Part shown: positions 32,003-44,900 of the stretch, piece after piece
Numbering within the stretch: the first letter of the stretch is position 1
Layout of the letters: the number at the start of each line of letters is the position of its first letter
Assembly (NCBI GenBank): GCA_026573805.1
Contig: JAIUSX010000977.1
Location: forward strand, 10,124,001-10,188,000
Reading direction: 5' to 3'
DNA: 64,000 nucleotides
Source of the DNA: Hesperophylax magnus
Taxonomy: Eukaryota; Arthropoda; Insecta; Trichoptera; Limnephilidae
Notes under the pieces: generated by a model
The model's database searches: none
What the model was told of the DNA's origin: nothing
What the model saw: only the letters and a program-made list of their open reading frames with translations
Position numbers and translations under genes: made by a program

Positions 32003-35000
32003 TATCATTGGTGCAATCCCATCTCCGTTTAAGTTATATTTTGCAACTTTTTTTTAATGTAGAACTATTTCTGTGTCAAATGATATTTCCGGGTGAAATA
32101 CGCCCCCATGTGACATACACTATCATACGACTTACTCTGCGATAGTTTTCTTTTTTCAATAGCTGGATAGTAAAATTTATTTGAAAGACAAAGTATTGTG
32201 CTAATTATCATTACATATAATAATTCAACGCTGAACCGGAGGATATCAAAATCTATCAACCTACAGATATAAAAATATTCTTGAAATACAAACAGTTAGT
32301 AATTACCATAGCTAGGAATAAATTAATTATTCTTGTAAATAAAATATTTCATCTGCAACTAGCAACCATCCTCCCAAAACTCTGATAGAGATTAATAACG
32401 TTTCAATCAACTTTCGAACTGTATTCAGAATGAAGCGATGCATACAAACATCTTTAATCTATACTTACCTATATTCAGATTACTAAATCTGATTTGGCTG
32501 ATTACAAAAAAGACAATTACTTCATTAAAGAGATACTTCGCACATTTGTGTCAAAAAAGTAGATCCATTGATTGATTGATTCCTTGAGTACATAATAATT
32601 CCATTTAGTCATTTGGTAGGGAAGACGTCAATTATTATCTTTATAAGGATAATAATAAATATCTAACATTGTCAGTTGAGGCTTTACATGAATTTTAAAC
32701 ATTGTCGCTGAGTGATTGACGGAGAAGTGGGAGAGTTGTCAGATTTTTTATCCACTTTTTTAAAACCCATTAGCATACTTGCCCCAAATCACGCACGTTT
32801 CATTCGCATACCAAACGACTCTACGTGAAAAAGAATCACTCGGTGAAAGGAAAGATAAAATTCAGTTCTAAATTACTAGTACATTTTAAATGCTTGGTTT
32901 GCTTATCCACTCGAGGGCTCGCGTCCATAACTGGAATATGAGTTGAGTGATTGGAGATCAAGTTAAAAATTTAACACCCTCATTTAAAAAAAATCGTAAA
33001 TGTGCGAAAGAGTCAATAATGGCATATTGTGGTGTGCGATCACTCAAAGACATCTTGCAAACTCGGCGTAATATGCCAAAATCACTCTACTGATTATATG
33101 TGAAAGTTTAGATAGAGTAATACAAATTCTACTTGAAGTATTTTGAAAATAATTTTTTGTATGCTGATGGGTTAATTAAATTTCCTCGAATATTTTATAC
33201 ATTTGCCATTGAGATGAGTTACCGATTTTTACTTTTAGCATAAATAGAGAAAGAAATACTGCTGTAACATCCACTATCTATTTATTATTTACTTTTACCT
33301 AGAAATTGCAGATACAAAAAAACATTGCAAATTTCATGACGCCAGAGTTCACTGATCGAAATTTTTGGCACAGTTGAGATTAGTGTTGTTAAAACAATGT
33401 TATTGTTTTATCTTTAGAGATTTTTAAATGAAATTATTTTTTTAAGTCTGACGGGTGTAAAATATTATTTTTGGTGTTACGGTAGTATTGCTTTTCTGTC
33501 ACAAGGTTGCCTGCAATGTTCATTTTATACACTACCTTTGAATATTATGGAGCATTAAAGGTTTCATAAAGTACCATGTAATATTAAGTGAGTGGCTATT
33601 GCTGGCTTAAACGTTTGTCTGCTGCAGATGTGTTCAAAATTAGAACCAATCTTTAGATTGTAAGTTATATAATGATAAAATTGTTAGAAAAATTTATCCA
33701 ACGAGGGTTTTCTATGAAGATGGCTCAGGAACGTATGTGTAATTATAAAAAATTATCATTTTATGGCATAGATGAAATAGAAATTTGATAGAGCATCTTA
33801 CATTAGGCATGGAAATCCATTTATAAAATATAAGTTTCTCTATCCAATAAATTTGTCATTTTATCCGTGTGTGTGTCGTTACATCTAGCCATCTGTTTCT
33901 TGTAGAATAATAAATAAAAGTTTTTAATACATCTTTATTTACATGAAAAATACTCTACAAAATTAATTAAAATCTAGAAGAAAAACATTAAACATGCTTT
34001 CAGAAGAAATAAAAAAATATAATTTAATTATAAAATAATGTAAATCGATTTATCATTCCTTGTTATAGTAATAATATCAGAAATATTTAATTTTATTGAT
34101 AATTAATTAGTTGTAATAAATATAATTTGGGCGCAAATTTTATCATAACTATAAAAAATATTTTAATGCGCAAATGTATTTCATATTTTTATTTGCAATA
34201 ATAATCATTCTTAAATATTAACAATTTTATGTAATTTCTTTATCAAACATATAATAATTTGTGATAAATACAAAGTAGAAAAAAACAGGTGTACATAATG
34301 TTAAATACTGTAGATAAAAATTCCGGAATGTGAATGTGGAATTCTATCAACAAAACCTTGTACGAGATACAACTATATAAAGTTAGTTGTACAAATCACA
34401 GCGATGTTCTACCTCTTTAAATTATATATTTTATTGTATAATGTATTTCAGAATATACCAACTTGATTAAATAAACTTTTTTTTTATTACATACTCTTTA
34501 AACCACTAAAATCATCATTTTATTAATTTACTAGGTTTGAAGTAAATTTGGGAGACACATTTGGAATAGCATCAGAAAGGTGCAAAACTTTGTATACACT
34601 CAATATTTAAGGAAACTTGGTAAAATCTGTTTGTGTCCTTTTGATTTTTGGCAAGTTTCTGACACTTTTTATTTATGCTCTTTTGATCAAAAGGGCCAAT
34701 CGAAGTTTGACAAGGACTGTTCATATGTCCAAAATAAGATTGCACCGATCGTCAATTATGTTAATATATAAAAATGATATTTGAAACATCCCCACACTTG
34801 ATAACCTATTAGGCCACTTGCATGCATTTTATAATGACATGGATAAAATCGTATGGATAGATCTTTCTACGAAGATTACAATTTTTTTTTTAATATTATA
34901 GTTATTTTAATAATAAAATAAATAAATTCGTTTTTTAGCTCGCGTTGTCACTATATAAATAACCGAACATTTTCCAATTTTCTTGTATTTCTTTTTTTTT

Positions 35001-35703
35001 TGAAGTTGACTATTAACATTAATTCACTTATGTTTGCAACCTTCAAACTTTGTTTTACGAAATTATAAAGAAATCTTTTCGATTGTACAATATCTGTAAT
35101 TATTTTTCCCGTCCGCCCTCCCTGTAGTCATTTTTGGATTTTCTCTTTCATTCAGTCTTAAACAATAGAAATTTCTTTGAAAATTTGCTGCGAAAGGAAA
35201 CAAAATTATAGTTTTTTCTCACTTGTTATTGTAAATATTATTTTTCATTGTGGTTTGATAATCAGAAATGCTCTTTTAATCTCTATTAGTTACGTCAGTT
35301 CTCATATTGCAGAATCCCCGCAATTTGGGTAATTTCCTACAAAACCTGTTCCTAAGTGGTTGGCTTTTTTTTTAAATGATTTTTGGCTGTCCGGTATATA
35401 AAAAAATGGTCCCAAAACACAGAATGTCTTGCAGAAAAAAAAAGTGATGCAAGTGGCCTATTCCATACATTATTATAATGTAGTGATATTATTGTTAGTC
35501 TTCAATGACTTTCAATAAAATTTTGATAAAAATGTATTTTTGTTTCCTTAATAAATAGAATCTAATGACAATAAATCATCTATATAAAATAAATTAATAA
35601 TCCATTACTGTAAAAAATTGGTCTCCATTAACACGTAATATAAGAGTAATTGTGCATTAAAAATTTGGCATTTGGAATCAGCATCAGACTTGGGTATCCT
35701 GCA
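32003..35703. other. Gene-free AT-rich stretch between forkhead and XPR1-type genes
   Basis: 3.7 kb without recognisable exons. The part next to 35704 must hold the 3' UTR of the minus-strand XPR1-type gene, but no polyadenylation site could be fixed. Confidence 0.4.
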
Positions 35704-35908
35704 CTAGTGGTGTGTGGTCCCCCGGAGGAGGCTGGAGGCCCGAGGTAGGGGGGCGGGGGGGTCTTCCCCGGGGTGGTCCATGAGCCGCAAGATGGCCGCC
35801 TGGTCCCCCGAGTCCACGGGGGCCACGGATATGTCTCGGACAGCTCGAAACTTGCCGCAGTTGTTGAGGTGCTCATTTTCGAGGCGGAAGAAGTTCCAGA
35901 TGAATCTC
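35704..35908 (-). CDS. XPR1: XPR1-type gene, coding exon 10 (last)
   Basis: Residues 567-634. Acceptor AACACCAG, stop TAG at 35704-35706. It begins with the second R of FRRFIWNFFRLENEHLNN and continues FRAVRDISVAPVDS, the most conserved C-terminal EXS motif, then a short Pro-rich cytosolic tail. Confidence 0.92.
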
Positions 35909-38900
35909 CTGGTGTTTATAAAAAAACAATATAATATGTAATATTTTCCTAGTAATGTTGGCTGTGTTCTCTCTATATCATGTAATTTTTTTATTCAATT
36001 TATATAAGTGGTACAGTGATGTTATATAAGTACATATGGTTACAAAATATATTTATATTTGCAATCTCACCAATGAAGAAACTGGTTCTTATGCTTGGGG
36101 AGCGAGTTACACTAATTATAAGGAAAATAGAATAACATGCAATAGGTAAGTATATATAATAGGAACAATTGAAACTTCTGGATTATCTATATGTGTAGGT
36201 GTACATATATAGGATTCTGTTACATACTAATTATTGAGTAATTAGGAACATCTAAATACAGTGGAGATGAGTATATACTGATAATAAATATAAATAAAGG
36301 GAAAAACAGGCAATTATTTAGTTAATTATTTCTGAAAGTGTAACTTCAGTTTTAGTTTAAGTTTGTTGATATCCTTTAATTTCTTTATTTCAATCGGAAG
36401 GTTGTTGAAATACTTTATTCCTAAATAGGTATAGTTATTTTGCATTTGTTTGGTATTACATTTTGCAATTTTGACATTGTATTGATATCTTTTTGATAGG
36501 TGAATTTCAAAGTTTTTTATTATACATATTATCTTTATAAATTTGGATAATAGCATTTTTCTTGAAGATATCTTCTACTCAGGGCACCCCGAAATCTGCA
36601 AATAGCGTTTCTGTTGGATGTGTGAAGGGTTTCTTGAGGATTACTTTCAGGATTAGCTTTTGGATCGCTTTAATCGGGGTTAGAATCTTATTGTATGACC
36701 CCCCCATCCAATTATTCCATATTGAATTAACGACTGGATTAGTGCGTAGTATACTCTTTTTAGGTTACTTGGTTTTAAAATATTTCTTAATCTTATGAAT
36801 ATATATACACACTTTCTGATCCGCTTAACCAATTCACAGATATGTCTCTTCCACTTCATATGTTGTTCTATTATCACTCCGAGATATTTAATTTCTGATT
36901 CTGAGTTCAATATTTTCTGATCTTATAACTTCTGCCTGTAAAGTACTCAAAAGTACCTATTGGATACGAAACATTTGTATCTGTTGAACGCCGGCATCTC
37001 CACAATGAGGTGATATCTCACAAGAGCGGCGCTATACAAATTGTCCAATAAATAAATATATTATTGGGATTTTTACCCTCGGCACATTTTTACTCGGAGG
37101 TGTAAGGTCACAGGAGCTCGGCGTTCCAAAGCAATGCACGCCACTGCCACCTACAAAGTTCCTGCACGGTACCACAAAATTCCTGCGCAGTAACTACAAA
37201 GTTCAAGTGAAGTAGCCACATAGTTTCTGCTCAGTACCCACAAAGCTTCTGAGCAGTGCCTATAAAGTTCCTGCTCAGTATCCACAAAGTTCATGCGCAG
37301 TACCCACAAACAATGTGTTTTTTTGTCAATCAATCATACCGGTAAGTTTGAATATATATTTAACTGATGCCTGAACCACTGGACTACAACACACAAACAG
37401 ACCAATTACCTGAAAACCTCCAGCACGGCGAGGACGGTGACGATGAGATGAGAGTGCTTGTAGCCCGTCTCGGTGAAGGAGACCGACACGGCCCAGCAGA
37501 GCCGTAGCACCAGGTCCTCCACTAGTCCAAAGTAGTAGAACCACTGGAATACACATACAATCACTATTATTGGAGTGGAAGATACTCTCGCATGCTTCGT
37601 GGCCAGTTCACTCCAGAACATTCCTCTACCACATTTTTTTTTTTAGGTTGGTTGCGTTTATAAATATTCAAATTAACACTGTCATCAAACGGCCAATCAC
37701 CGCCAATTTTTTTTTTGACATTTAAAAGATCCGATTTCCTATTTTCGCCGGTTTTTTTGCAGATTTACCAATTTTTTTTTTTAACATTAACTCAACACAG
37801 GGGGGGGTAACGTGAGGGTTAGTACCCAATCGTCACAAAACTGCACATCTGTACTCCTGTTACCCCAACTCTAGCCGGAGTTTGCCGAAGGTCTGCGCGG
37901 AACATCAAATCAGCGGCTTTCAAGAAAGTACTTTCAAAGAGAGCGGCAAGGAGTAGCGGGCAGCCGGACCGGACCCACGGGCCTGGCTGCCATTGAAGGG
38001 GGAATCTTTAAAAGTAGCAGTTCACAGACTGGAGACTGGACATTACACTGAGATAAATATAACAAAAATACCTTCTTCATCTGAATTTATCTCTTAATTA
38101 TTTTGTATGCACATCTGTTTGAGGCACGAGGACTTCTCTTCCTATAACCCCGGCGATCGGCGTGACGAAGCGAATTTGGGAAATGATGCAGCAAGCTGTG
38201 AATGGATTCCATAATTAAAAGAACTGGATCGTTTGGACCCACACATGAGGAATCTAACGATTAATTTCGGAGACAACCTGGAGCCAACAGCACACCATTG
38301 AATATTTTCCATCGCTGTGAGACCTCCATAAAATTCCATATGTTAACATAAAATTCATCAGTAATGAAGATACACTCTCTCACTCAAACAAAATTAACAT
38401 GCTTTACATTTTACACACCACAATTAAATGTGACAGGGCCTGAGGAAAATAATTTCCCTCAGGGCCTATATCATCTTTGGGAGTGCTGTGTGGAGGTCTT
38501 TTTGAGGAGAGAAAGGAGTAAACATTGATCTTAAAGAGACCCACGTTGTAGAAGGAAGGAAACACAGGCCGACAAAGCTGAGATGTTGAACTTAAAAACA
38601 AAAGAAAAGACCCATTATCATGTGACAAATGTCAACCGTGTACAAATGTTGGGTGCGCATTTGGTGTATTTGCTGACTGCGCCGGTAACGAAGGGATCAA
38701 TGACACTAATTCTCCGGAGCATCGTAGATTTTAAAAGTAAACAATGTAAGTAAAAGTAACGATACATTAATTTTATTGCAGTTTAAATTTTTTATTTAAA
38801 TTATAACTTTTTATAGTAAAATATCGTTTTTAACCTCTTTATTTTTCTCTCTTGTAACATAAACTAATTGTCACCTTATTTGAATATGTATTTCATGATT

Positions 38901-41900
38901 CAATGAATTGTTTACGATCTCTTTCAATACGATATCCACAGAATTTTAATTATTCCATGCAAATTACTTGGACAATGATAAATATAATTTCGTGAATTTA
39001 TATTTAAGTTCAAGATGGCTATCGTTTATCACACAAAAAAACTTTCGAGTGACATTTTTTCACATCTCCCTCTAATACCTTAATAATCCTAGGTCGTAGA
39101 TATCTCTATCCCACCGCAGTCATGTCCGAAAACACATTAAAAATAAATTTTGTATGATACTAAGCATACGTCAGACACGATAGTGTTTACCTCCTTTGTC
39201 TCTATAGCAAAAAGAAAGAAAGGAGATTGGTTTGAGAAAGTATTTAAAGTGATGCTCGGTAGGAACATGCGATAGCTTCTCATTTGGACGCTAGATGGCA
39301 CTGGAACGAATCAAAAAAACACATGAATCTGCACGAATAAAAACTAAATTAATAATCGGGTAGTTTGTTAAATCCTTTTTTTATATTATTGCATAATTAT
39401 ATTTTATACTATTGCAGCATATTTTTGGGAGGTCATTGACCAAATGACCTTAGAAGAGCCGACACTGCTTAAAAGGTGAAATGACACTAAGCTGCGCTAT
39501 ATAAATTCTATGTTATTATTATCAATATGACAATGATGACTTCAAGAAAGGGTGCAATCATCGATATGTAAGACATGTTTGGGGGATGGGTGCAATGCTG
39601 AAGATGTTGAAACATACTGACCGTAGAAGTATAGACCGTCTCCTGGCGCAGCAGGGGTGTGTCTCCAGGACTGGCGTCCAGCAGACCCCAGTCCAGGCGC
39701 ACGTCCCACAGGTAGCCCGACAGGGCCGCCACACCTCCAAAACCAAGCCACACACCCAGCCAGGCACACTCGCCCAGGGTCTCCTGGGAATCTAAACACA
39801 GGATTTATACAGTTTAAGCAGTAGTGATAACATGCCTGCCTCAATAATATACATTCACAAGGTTTTAAAAAGTATTATTTATGAAAAAATGAACCGCATA
39901 GAGGTTAAATCACCCGTACATTTGAATGCAAAACAAACAATAAACCATGAAAGTAATAATAATTACATATAAGAATTATTATAACCTGTATTTTTGTAAT
40001 ATTACACATTACATTTATGAAACCTAATAAATTAAGTAATATGAACAATACAACACTTTAACTACGAATGAAACACGTGAATATCTCAGAAAATGTTCTC
40101 TATGTGAGGTGTTCACGAAACACCACGACATTTTAATATGCAGGTCTCAACAGAGATACTCAATTTGACTAGTTCAAGCCTTAGCTATGTTTACTGTCCA
40201 AACCTAAGTAACCGGGTTCTCAAAATGGTTGATAGAGCGTAGCTAGTCCTGTTTTAACTCATACTATTCGAACATTTTTAATTTCGTCTTTCTGTAACTT
40301 GGTATGTTACGTTCCGGTTCCAGTTAAAGATGGTGGCCATTTTAATGAGTTGTGCGCTGCAGTAGCCCATAGGTTAAAAAATCGTTCCTCTGTATATAAG
40401 TAGCTATTCTGGGGAAAATATTTATGGTAGATTATATATTACTTTAAAAAAAAAATTATAAACATTATCTTGTAAGAATGTACAATTGAATCAATTAATT
40501 AAATAAGAGAAAATTAGAAACGTATTTTTTTTTACGTGAGGTCACAAAGGTAAAGTATAATAAATATATATTGTTATAATTCTTTTAGCAGCTTACATTA
40601 TTAAAATATGTTTGGGGATCATAGGCGAGGCACGAAATAAAAGAGGTGTCGTGAAGTTCACTGTGTTTATTGGTGAGTCAGGGTAGCCGTGACGAGAAGA
40701 TGATGTAGGACAGATGTTGAATACTCCGGTTGCTGCGATGGTGTGGTGGTCAAGCGCGGGTCAGTGAGTCGACGCCGGGCGCTGGTGACCGGGACTCGAT
40801 GACTGTCAGGCACTGGCGATCTGGGGAATCAATACTCCAGTGCTGACGGAAGGCCGAAGGTGCGGCGGACCTTGTAGGCAGTTGAGCGGGATCGGCGTAG
40901 ACCAGTGAGGATGCTGCGTGTCCTCGTGGTGGTCATGGTGGCGTGGAAGAAGCGCTGGTCAGAGACACTGGAACCAGGGCGCTTGTAATCCGAGTAGCGC
41001 TTGTCAGGGACGGCGATCTGAACAAGGCGCTATGATGATGTCCCGATAGAGTCCATGATGCTACGGGCGAAGCCGGGTAAATTGTCCTTTGCGCTAGTAA
41101 GAGGAGCGCGGGTATTCACTCGTTGATTCTCGGCGGACTGATGACTGACTGACTGACTCGCTGCGTCGGGCTTATTTATACTACACGGCCGATGGCGACA
41201 GTAGGTAGTAAATTGCAATTAAATCGAGGCCACCCGCTCGGTCTGTATGTTTCGGGAACCTTCGACAGCGCGGCAATTATGCATAGGCGGTCGACTCGAA
41301 CCTTCTGGCGAGTTGTCGTAGTATCCCAGACGGACTGCAGTATTATTGTCGTCGATAGACAAGTAGGTGCTTGAAGTACGTAGGTTGCTTTGTTTACGAT
41401 GCGATTTAGACTGCAGGTACATAATTCGGGAGTAGGTACTAAGTAGGTCGAGCGGTTTATTATTAATTAGTTAATCTAGATTTTTCTCGACGCCACATAT
41501 GTACTAATAAAAAAATTATATTATTACCTCCACTTTAAAAAAAAAGAAAATTAAAATGATATTACAGCAAAGTTTTGGCATTGCCCAATTTGCTTGTATT
41601 CCACTTCAGCCTAACAACATAACCCAATTGCAGATGCCATAGACCCAAAGGCTCCGGACAGCTGAGAGCAATTGGAACTCTTGTGCGGTATTCAAATTAA
41701 AAAATTTCCCGATAAGATGATGAAAGTATGACATACTAGGACAGTAGGTGCAAAGTGAAGCCAGCAGAAGCAGTAGGAACGAGGATGCATATTTGACTGC
41801 ATTGGGCAGATGAGGAGAAGGCTCCCCAGTGTCCCTGAGACGGCGCAAGCACTGCAGGCAGCGCCACCAGGCCGGCAGAGCGGACACCAAGCCACTCACC

Positions 41901-44900
41901 CATGCTGGAAACAAACATTTACTCTATTTTTATGACATTGAGCGTTCCTCAAGGTTCGTTCTACAAGTCATCATTATTTTTTTAAAATGTCAGGGACCAG
42001 AAATAAAACGTAACCGGGAAAGACAGATAAAAGAGGATCTAAAAAATGGAGGCTTCAAATAACTGGCCTGGGCGAATATCTGGGAGTAGTACAGAAAAAC
42101 GTGTAAGCTTAAAAATAAAGATTTATGTTAAAAATGTTAAAAAAATAGACAACTGGTGATAATTATTTTGTAAAAATAAATCATTTTCAACAAGCAAACC
42201 ACAGGCAAAACCAAAGACTACGATCATATAGTAATTCTGCTATTTCACAAGGATTGAAAAATAGTCCATTATTACGAAAAAAAACGAAGGATGTATTTAC
42301 ATGGAGAGCTAGAGCAGTAATCAGCAGAGAAGAAGGCGTAACATAAGGTGAAATGAATATCCAGGAAGACAGGCACCAGCGAGGTGAGCTGCTCCGCCAC
42401 CCAAAAGTCGGAGAAGCCCACGTAGAAGAAGGGAGCCAATACTATCCGCCCCTGGAAATAAAAAAGTTAAAACCGGAAATTAGGCGTTTGCTGATTAACT
42501 GAATGAGGCCACAGAAATTATTACCTAACAAATACTTGTAACACACTAGCGGAAACCCATCCCGGACACAAAAATCAATAAAAAACAATGGGATTCACTT
42601 GGACGGGCCACATCTCTTCACCTTGCTTCATCCAATATCTCAATTGTTAAATATAAAATATTGAATATAAACCTAGGTACTATGCATAATAAACACATTC
42701 CTCGGACGCTATAATAATTATATAAGCTCTACACTCGGATTCTAAAGAGAAAAAAATACTGGAAAGAAGAAGTAGGTAACCGTGTCATATTTACCAGAAC
42801 TTTGAGCAGCCAGACTCTCCCCTCAAAGTGTAGAACCCGTAGCGGGTTGATCAGGAAGCCGAGAGTGACAATATAGAAACACAGCGGCGAAGTGACGTCC
42901 GTCAGGCCCAGCGCGCCGCGGTGCAGGTGCGCCAGACAAGCCAGCGTGCCCAGCGTGCCCATCGCGCCCGCCAGCGCGCCCGCATGTTGCTCCGACATGT
43001 TGTGGCGAGGGTCCAGGGAGAAGATCAGCACGTGGTTGACTCCGGACGTGCGCCAGCCGTACACGTTGCCGGCCCAAAGCCACAGGAACAGCACGAGAAG
43101 GAAAGGACCGCGGAAGAGGCGGAGAAAGACCGACCAATCCTCGGTCTTGCGGTGGTACATGGCTGGGAAATATTGACTCTATAAATTAATAATATGGACA
43201 AGAGTAATAAAAGAGTTGAAAATATACGCCTGGTGTATCTCACTTATGCAATCCCACAACTTTCAAAGTTTTAACGAAACTGCGGAGATTTTAAGTTGTG
43301 CAGATTGCAGAATCTATCCGGAACAGGCGCCAAATATGCGCCTGGTTTATTCAAATTACGCAATCCTGAGTAATCCTGACACCTTTGGAGTTGTGTACAT
43401 TGAATCATATTAAACAGGCTCCCAGTAAAATAAGTATAAGCGCCATTTTGGCCACACCATGAGGCGTTATACACGATATACAAATTGATAATACATCGGG
43501 AGATTGATGGAAGGGATGCCGATCGGCAGTGTGGTGGAGCCCTCATCCAAGAGTGTGAGCCAAGTTGTTCTGAGCTGCAGTCAACGGGCTAGTCCTAATG
43601 TTCTGGAGACCCCAGTTACCTGATAGCAGCACGACAATGGCCAGCGTGGTGAAACAGCCGCTGAAGAGGCCAAGGCGGAAGGTGGTCCAGGGCCCGCGGC
43701 GGTGCCCGAGGGGTGGCACGCGCAGGCGTCGCATGGCACGCGCGCGGTCCCCGCCCTCGAGCGCGCTGGACACGACGCGCTCCACCTCGGAGATGAGGCG
43801 GTCGATCTCCTTGCTGGTGTAGAAGTGGCTTGCCTCGACGCGCTCCGCCCTCCACTTTCCACCAAGGACGCTGTTCATCAACTGAAAGTGATTTAACAAA
43901 TATAACATAGCAACAAAACCTCACAAATCTCTATTCGAAACTTAAAATAGATCTTAGTGAGGTAGGATCATCAGAATTTGATCAAGACGGGGGCATCAAA
44001 AATACTTCTTTCGGTTGTGCGTCTGGAACTCTGGTTCAACGATTTCTAGAAACGGATTTGCTTTGAATTGTGAATTTTAAGTATAAAATAATATTTTGTA
44101 CAGAAAATGATTTAAATTGGCATTTTCAAAATTGTCGAAAATTCAGACAATCCGTGATTTTTCACGTTAGTGTAAAAATAATTGTTGTAATGCTACTCAT
44201 CCTCGATGTTTACGTGTACCTACCTAACTTATAAGACACTTTGCCTTTCCAGTCAGATATATAGGGTTTTCCAATAAGAGGTGTTATTTTGATATTCAAA
44301 GAAAAATGCCATTTTTTAATATAAATGATCGAATGTTTATTTCATTATAAATAAGAAGGTATGCCGTTAATAGTGAAAAATAACATCAGTCAAATAACCA
44401 CCACGACCACGCCTACAGGACCATATCCTTTTCATGAAATTTTCCATAACCAAATCGCAAAGTGGCTGCCTTATGTCCTCGATAGCCTCACGAATTCCAT
44501 CTTTGAGGTCTTGAATCGACGCTGGGCTGTTGGCGTAGACCTTCTTTTTCACGTGGCCCCAAAGGAAGAAGTCGCAAGGTGTTAAAATCACAAGATCTCG
44601 GTGGCCAATTGTGATCACCTCTTCGAGAGAAAACACGTTCCGGATACTTTTCCCGTAAAAGATCAATGGTTTCGTTGCTTGTGTGGCACGTAGTGCCGTC
44701 TTGTTGAAAGTAGACGTTGTCCAGATCAATACAATCCAATTCCGGCCATAAAAAATCATTAATCATCTCTCGATAGCTCTTTGAATATCAAAATAACACC
44801 TCTTATTGGAAAACCCTGTATATAAGTTGTTTTTTTTTGGAAAGTTGAAAGCAAATCTTTTTTCCAACACTTCTGTACAGGTTTTTTCAATGAAGTGTTC

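Larger units (their letters stand above)
40611..41497 (-). mobile_element. Solo long terminal repeat (sense to XPR1, in intron 7)
   Basis: About 887 bases, GC-rich, flanked by ATATGT on both sides (40606-40611 and 41497-41502; exact duplication length of four to six bases is ambiguous). On the minus strand it starts TGTGGCGTCGAG and carries TATAAATAAG, an arthropod-type initiator run (TCAGT repeated) about 25 bases later, and AATAAA near the far end. That order (promoter, transcript start, polyadenylation signal) defines an LTR. The far terminus (CCCCAAA) lacks the usual CA. No internal retrotransposon sequence adjoins it. Confidence 0.7.

Noticed and set aside
41606..41736. Extension of XPR1 exon 7 into the longer frame
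   Set aside because: The extra residues come from repeat family R-B, and only the donor at 41736 restores phase and similarity with exon 8.
42823..43243. Several frames of 72-104 codons on both strands
   Set aside because: Shadows of XPR1 exon 5, which is GC-rich and so stays open in other frames.
43271..43546. 91-codon minus-strand frame in XPR1 intron 4
   Set aside because: Contains a short direct duplication, no splice support and no similarity.
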